Shown piece after piece: positions 34,024-37,146 of a stretch of 37,146 nt of DNA. The notes under the pieces are model-generated. The model had not been told where the DNA came from and made no database searches. It saw only the letters and a list, made by a program, of their open reading frames with translations. Numbering within the stretch: the first letter of the stretch is position 1; every line of letters starts with the position of its first letter. This DNA comes from Acidobacteriota bacterium (GTDB lineage: Bacteria > Acidobacteriota > Vicinamibacteria > Vicinamibacterales > UBA2999), in assembly GCA_016210845.1 (NCBI GenBank), contig JACQTK010000275.1:1-37146 (forward strand), given 5' to 3'. The position numbers and the translations under genes were made by a program.

Positions 34024-34096
34024 GCGCACGCTGAAGCGTGCGCTCTACCTCGCGCCGTGGTCCCCCATGTTCTGTAGAGCGGGGGCTTCAGCCCCC
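34024..34096. repeat. Palindromic pair at the aroDE-trpE junction
   Basis: GCGCACGCT/AGCGTGCGC (34024-34032, 34035-34043) and GGGGGCT/AGCCCCC (34081-34087, 34090-34096) are two perfect hairpins. GCTCTAC (34042-34048) and GTAGAGC (34074-34080) pair between them. The aroDE stop codon (TAG) and its last about 16 residues are read from this element. Confidence 0.88.
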
Positions 34097-35607
34097 GCGG
34101 CCCCCGTCTCAGCGGTCTCCGCGAGGGCCCGCTGCGCCGCCTCGCGCATCACACCCGACGGCGCACGCTGTCCCGTCCACCACGCAAACTGCCGCTCTGC
34201 CTGCGCGACGAGCATCGGCAGCCCATCGAGCGTCGCGCATCCCGCCTCGCCCGCCTCGCGGAGAAGCCGCGACCTGCCGATGCCATAGGTCAGGTCGTAC
34301 ACGAGCCGACCGTCGAACCGCCCCCCCGGCAGCGGCGACTCGTCCCGCGCCGCGGCGCCTCCAAGCGGCGTGCAGTTCACGAGCAGATCCCATGAGCCTG
34401 CGGCCGGGGGCCAGGCTGCGGCCCGAACGGTCTGTCCGTTCCGGCTCAAGTCGGACGCCATCACGCGCGCCTGGTGCTCGCGCCTGGCATGGACGGTGAC
34501 CGTGGCGCCGCGCGACGCGAGCGCCGCGACGACCGCCCGTGCCGCGCCGCCCGCGCCGAGGACCGCCGCGCGCAGGCCGGAATGGAGGGACAGGACCTCG
34601 TCGAGCGGCTCGAGAAACCCGTCGACGTCGGTGTTCGTCGCTTCCCAGTTGGGGCCCGGCAGCGCCGTGTCCGTACGAGCCACGCGCCTGAGGGTATTGG
34701 CGGCTCCCACCGCGCGTGCCAGCTCGTCGGCCGCCACCGCCGCCTTCAGGGCGTCGAGCTTGTAGGGAATCGTCACGCTGGCGCCCACGATCCCCAACGC
34801 ATCCGCGAACGCGAGGAAGTCCCCAAAGTCCGCGGCGCGCAGCGGGACATAGACGGCGTCGACGCCAGAGGCGGCGAACGCCGCGTTGTGCATCGCCGGC
34901 GAGATCGAATGCGTCGCGGTGGCGCCCACGACGCCGTAGACGGCCGTCCTCGGACCGGTGTGTCGAAAACGAAACTGCTCCAGCATGCACCGCGCGGACA
35001 GTTGGCCGGGCGCCACCCCGTTGCCTGCATAGGTCCAGGGCGACCCGAACCGCGACGCGAGCACGCGGCTGGCGACGCCAGCTTCCCCCATCCCAATCAC
35101 CACGGCATTCCCACCACGAGCGACCTCGAGCAGCGGCAGCATGTCGGTCAGACGCGAGGCGGTGACCGCGACTTTGATCACGGGAGCGCCCGTGCCGCGC
35201 ATGGCGCGCACGCGGTCCGGCAGATCTGCCGGCACTCCAGAGAAGTCGTGCGACGAGACGAGGATCCGCCCTCGGTGCTGCCGGATCAGGCTGTGGAACG
35301 CGGAGCCTTCTGGAATCTGCCGGAGGGTCTGCCACTCGACGTCCACGTGCTCGGCTCCGAGCTCGAGCGCCCGGGCGAGGATGGCGTGCCGCTCCTCTTC
35401 GCTGCCTTCGAACCGTCCGCCCTCCCAGGCCGGACGGCACGTCACGATCACCGGCCGGCGCCGCCCCGCCAGCGCGCGATCGACATCGAGATCGAGCACG
35501 CCATCGAGGCGCAGCTCGACCATATCGCCCATCGCCGCGTCGCGTGCCGCGACGAGCTCGGCCATCGTCGCGCCGGTCACCGTCTCGCACAGGAGCGAAG
35601 CTGCCAT
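34045..35607 (-). CDS. aroDE: Bifunctional 3-dehydroquinate dehydratase / shikimate dehydrogenase (AroD-AroE fusion)
   Basis: The 520-residue fusion performs steps 3 and 4 of the shikimate pathway. Residues 1-215 are type I dehydroquinase: VELRLDGVLDLD, ILVSSHDFSG with catalytic H120, and APVIKVAVTA with Schiff-base K145. Residues about 220-490 are shikimate dehydrogenase: YGVVGATATHSISPAMHNAAF, VTIPYKLDAL, NTDVDGFLEPLDE, VLGAGGAARAVVAAL (NADP) and VNCTPLGG. I use the ATG at 35607. An in-frame TTG at 35628 lies in the terminator hairpin and is unlikely. The U-tract of the leader terminator touches this ATG, and the SD-like GAAGAGG is the terminator's 3' arm. The C-terminal GAEAPALQNMGDHGAR is repeat-derived. 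Confidence 0.95.
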   Translation of the reverse strand: MAASLLCETVTGATMAELVAARDAAMGDMVELRLDGVLDLDVDRALAGRRRPVIVTCRPAWEGGRFEGSEEERHAILARALELGAEHVDVEWQTLRQIPEGSAFHSLIRQHRGRILVSSHDFSGVPADLPDRVRAMRGTGAPVIKVAVTASRLTDMLPLLEVARGGNAVVIGMGEAGVASRVLASRFGSPWTYAGNGVAPGQLSARCMLEQFRFRHTGPRTAVYGVVGATATHSISPAMHNAAFAASGVDAVYVPLRAADFGDFLAFADALGIVGASVTIPYKLDALKAAVAADELARAVGAANTLRRVARTDTALPGPNWEATNTDVDGFLEPLDEVLSLHSGLRAAVLGAGGAARAVVAALASRGATVTVHARREHQARVMASDLSRNGQTVRAAAWPPAAGSWDLLVNCTPLGGAAARDESPLPGGRFDGRLVYDLTYGIGRSRLLREAGEAGCATLDGLPMLVAQAERQFAWWTGQRAPSGVMREAAQRALAETAETGAAGAEAPALQNMGDHGAR

Positions 35608-35648
35608 AAAAGAAAAACGCCTCTTCAACCGGGTTGGCTGAAGAGGCG
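35608..35648 (-). terminator. Intrinsic terminator of the aromatic-operon attenuator
   Basis: On the minus strand CGCCTCTTCA (35648-35639) pairs with TGAAGAGGCG (35627-35618), a perfect 10-bp stem with an 11-base loop. TTTTTCTTTT (35617-35608) follows directly. The U-tract ends at the aroDE ATG (35607). Because it lies after a Trp-rich leader peptide, it is best read as an attenuator rather than the end of an upstream transcript. Confidence 0.92.
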
Positions 35649-35702
35649 CGATGTCGGCTGAACTCGTTCTCGTGACGTCTTAGACGCTGGCCGCCCCTTC
35701 AG
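35638..35702 (-). promoter_or_regulatory. Antiterminator pairing of the attenuator
   Basis: CTGAAGGGGCG at 35702-35692, inside leader codons 24-27, can pair with CGCCTCTTCAG at 35648-35638: 11 pairs including one G-U. The second segment is the 5' arm of the terminator, so the two structures exclude each other. The first paired base is 13 nucleotides after the last Trp codon, so a ribosome stalled on Trp codons would leave it free, while one at the stop codon would cover it. Confidence 0.85.
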
Positions 35703-35772
35703 TCGCAGTCCGATACCACCACCAGTAGCTGGCGTAGCTCGGCGCAACGGAGAAGGTAAAGGCGTGAGCCAT
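35680..35772 (-). CDS. Aromatic-amino-acid leader peptide (TrpL-like)
   Basis: This 30-codon reading frame runs from the ATG at 35772 to TAA at 35680-35682. It contains Phe at 5 and 7, Tyr at 13, 16 and 20, and three consecutive Trp codons (TGG) at 17-19, in the context ASYWWWYRT. Eight of 30 residues are aromatic, far above chance, and three Trp in a row is the hallmark of a trp leader. It lies just after a TTGACA promoter and before the terminator that precedes aroDE. The peptide itself probably has no function: its translation senses charged tRNA-Trp, and perhaps tRNA-Tyr because Tyr20 follows directly. No strong Shine-Dalgarno sequence is visible (upstream CTCTTTCGCTG), so initiation is the weakest point. 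It is too short to be found by usual gene callers. Confidence 0.88.
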   Translation of the reverse strand: MAHAFTFSVAPSYASYWWWYRTATEGAASV

Positions 35773-35794
35773 CAGCGAAAGAGACGAATGTCGC

Positions 35795-35824
35795 AGCGTA
35801 TCGCAGTCTCCGTGGGGCTGTCAA
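35795..35824 (-). promoter_or_regulatory. Probable sigma-70-type promoter of the aromatic operon
   Basis: On the minus strand TTGACA (35824-35819), a perfect -35 box, is followed after 18 bp by TACGCT (35800-35795), an acceptable -10 box (matching TATAAT at positions 1, 2 and 6). Transcription would begin near 35788, leaving about 15 nucleotides before the leader peptide ATG. Confidence 0.65.
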
Positions 35825-35879
35825 CCTTTTGAGGGCGCAGGGCCTTGCAGTTTCAAGGGTTTGCCCGTATCTTCAACCC

Positions 35880-35901
35880 AGGCGGACCTGAAGGTCCGCC
35901 T
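35880..35901. repeat. AGGCGGACCT palindrome, intergenic
   Basis: AGGCGGACCT (35880-35889) and AGGTCCGCCT (35892-35901) form a perfect hairpin with a GA loop, the same family as 26981-27002. It lies in the divergent gap between the aromatic operon promoter and the S55-like gene, 31 bp before the latter's ATG. Confidence 0.9.
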
Positions 35902-35932
35902 CTCACGTCTGACCGCGTACGGCCGCTCAACT

Positions 35933-37146
35933 ATGTCTATTCGCAGCGTTGCCCCGGTGCTCGCCCTTCTGTTGTTCGTCGCGGCGGGTCTTCCGGCCCA
36001 GAGCCGGACGTTTCCCGTGGACGAGATTCGGGCGGGCATGGTCGGGGTCGGCCGGACGGTCTTCCAGGGCGACCGCCTGGAGGACTTCACGGTCCACATC
36101 CTGGGCGTGCTGCGCAACGTCATCGGCACGAGGCGAAACCTGATCCTTGCGCGTCTCGAGGGCGGCCCGCTGGCGGAGACCGGGGTCATCGCGGGGATGA
36201 GCGGCAGCCCCGTCTACATCGACGGCCGGCTGGTCGGTGCGGTGTCGTACTCCCTCGGCCAGTTCTCCAAGGAACCCATCGCGGGGATCACGCCCATCGG
36301 CGAGATGATCGAGGCGGCGACCTTCGCCGCGCCTCGTCGCCGGGCCGCACGCGTGGAGCTGCAGATGCCGCTCACGCCCGAGGGCTTTCGCCTGTCGCTG
36401 CGCCAGGCGTTCGATTGGATGCGCCCGTTCGCCGACAGTCCGGCCGACGTTCAGGTCTTTGGGGCCGCAGGGCTCGGCGCGGGCATCGGGACGATGCTGC
36501 GGCCGATTGCCACGCCCTTGACGCTCGGCGGCTTCGACGCCACGTTCATCGATCCGATCGCCGCGGTGCTGCGCGACCAGGGGTTCGTGCCCGTGCTGGC
36601 CGGCAGCTCGGCCCAGGACACGCCGCAGGCCTCGCTGCCGCTGCGGCCGGGCGATCCCATTGGCGTCGCGCTCATGAGCGGCGACCTCGAGCTCGGCGCC
36701 ACGGGCACCGTCACGGAGGTGGACGGCACCCGCGTATACGCGTTCGGTCACCCCTTCTACGGCTTGGGGCCGACGCAGTTCCCGATGACGCGCGCCTACG
36801 TCCACGCCGTGCTGCCCAGCCTCGTGAGCTCGATGAAGATCGCCAGCACCGGCGAGGTGATCGGCACCATCCAGCAGGACCGCTTCACCACGATCGCGGG
36901 GACGCTCGGCCCGGGACCCTCGCTCATCCCGATCACCCTCAACCTCACGTCCGAGCGCGGCACGCGCAAGACCTTCACGATGCGCATGGTGAACGACCAG
37001 CTCTTCACGCCGCTGCTCGCCTACCTGTCGATCATGAACACGCTGAGCGCCTACGAGCGCCAGAATGGCGCGGCCAGCTACGTCGTCCGCGGCAGCGCGT
37101 CGGTCAAGCGGCACGGCGACGTGGCGTTCGAAGACCTGTTCAGCGG
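35933..37146 (+). CDS. SpoIVB/peptidase S55-domain protein (partial, runs off the window)
   Basis: The frame is open from the ATG at 35933 to the right edge, about 404 residues. It starts with a signal peptide (VAPVLALLLFVAAGLPAQ), then FPVDEIRAGMVGVGRTVFQG. The S55 serine motif is GVIAGMSGSPVYIDGRLVGA, with candidate nucleophile S92 in GMSGSP (88-93). KEPIAGITPIGEM and a later YAFGHPFYGLGPTQF (about 268-282) with a conserved His follow. In spore formers SpoIVB is a PDZ-serine protease; related secreted proteins occur widely in Acidobacteria and their role is unknown. No PDZ domain is visible in the part present. It is transcribed divergently from the aromatic operon. Confidence 0.85.
   Translation, partial: MSIRSVAPVLALLLFVAAGLPAQSRTFPVDEIRAGMVGVGRTVFQGDRLEDFTVHILGVLRNVIGTRRNLILARLEGGPLAETGVIAGMSGSPVYIDGRLVGAVSYSLGQFSKEPIAGITPIGEMIEAATFAAPRRRAARVELQMPLTPEGFRLSLRQAFDWMRPFADSPADVQVFGAAGLGAGIGTMLRPIATPLTLGGFDATFIDPIAAVLRDQGFVPVLAGSSAQDTPQASLPLRPGDPIGVALMSGDLELGATGTVTEVDGTRVYAFGHPFYGLGPTQFPMTRAYVHAVLPSLVSSMKIASTGEVIGTIQQDRFTTIAGTLGPGPSLIPITLNLTSERGTRKTFTMRMVNDQLFTPLLAYLSIMNTLSAYERQNGAASYVVRGSASVKRHGDVAFEDLFS

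Overview
The window is a high-GC bacterial chromosome segment. An 'acidobacterial duplicated orphan permease' (ADOP-type MacB/FtsX protein), an AroD-AroE fusion, two-membrane (BamA-like) envelope genes and many dispersed GC-rich palindromes suggest Acidobacteriota, perhaps Vicinamibacteria. This is an inference from gene content; there is no rRNA or other taxonomic marker here.

Layout. (1) 1-3200 is accessory: a frameshifted gene of unknown function, an AbiEi/AbiEii toxin-antitoxin pair with a 23-bp palindrome at the antitoxin start, and a broken PD-(D/E)XK nuclease gene that runs into the tail of a membrane protein. (2) 3470-7076: ADOP permease, an ArsR regulator overlapping an SRPBCC/AHSA1 gene whose 3' end is damaged, and a small membrane protein between two degenerate GGAACGC repeat blocks. 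(3) 7077-13587: leucyl aminopeptidase, a PKD protein/unknown/glycosyltransferase operon, a secreted DUF4390-like protein, a POTRA plus beta-barrel outer-membrane protein and a JAMM peptidase. (4) 13599-22980 is a 2-hydroxyacid/glyoxylate region: an acetyl-CoA-synthetase-like enzyme with a LarA-type nickel racemase on the plus strand, facing an aminotransferase, lactate permease and glcDEF operon on the minus strand. The permease gene is a pseudogene, with one extra base and a deletion of about 200 codons. (5) 22981-24780: structured intergenic DNA, a lipoprotein, a retropepsin-like protein and a small membrane protein. (6) 24780-35824 (minus strand) is one long aromatic amino acid operon: aroDE, trpE, trpG, trpD, trpC, trpF, trpB, trpA, aroQ, aroF, tyrA. 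(7) From 35933 a SpoIVB/S55-like gene runs off the right edge.

The most interesting signal is at the head of the aromatic operon. A TTGACA promoter is followed by a 30-residue leader peptide with a run of three Trp codons (plus two Phe and three Tyr). Leader codons 24-27 can pair with the 5' arm of an intrinsic terminator whose U-tract touches the aroDE start codon. This is the full logic of a ribosome-mediated transcription attenuator. A second strong signal is that every junction of this operon that has a spacer (five of five) carries a GC-rich palindrome. Related palindromes form the ends of trpC, trpD, aroQ and aroDE, and one sits in frame inside tyrA.

All family assignments are by eye from motifs and remembered family features; no database search was run.
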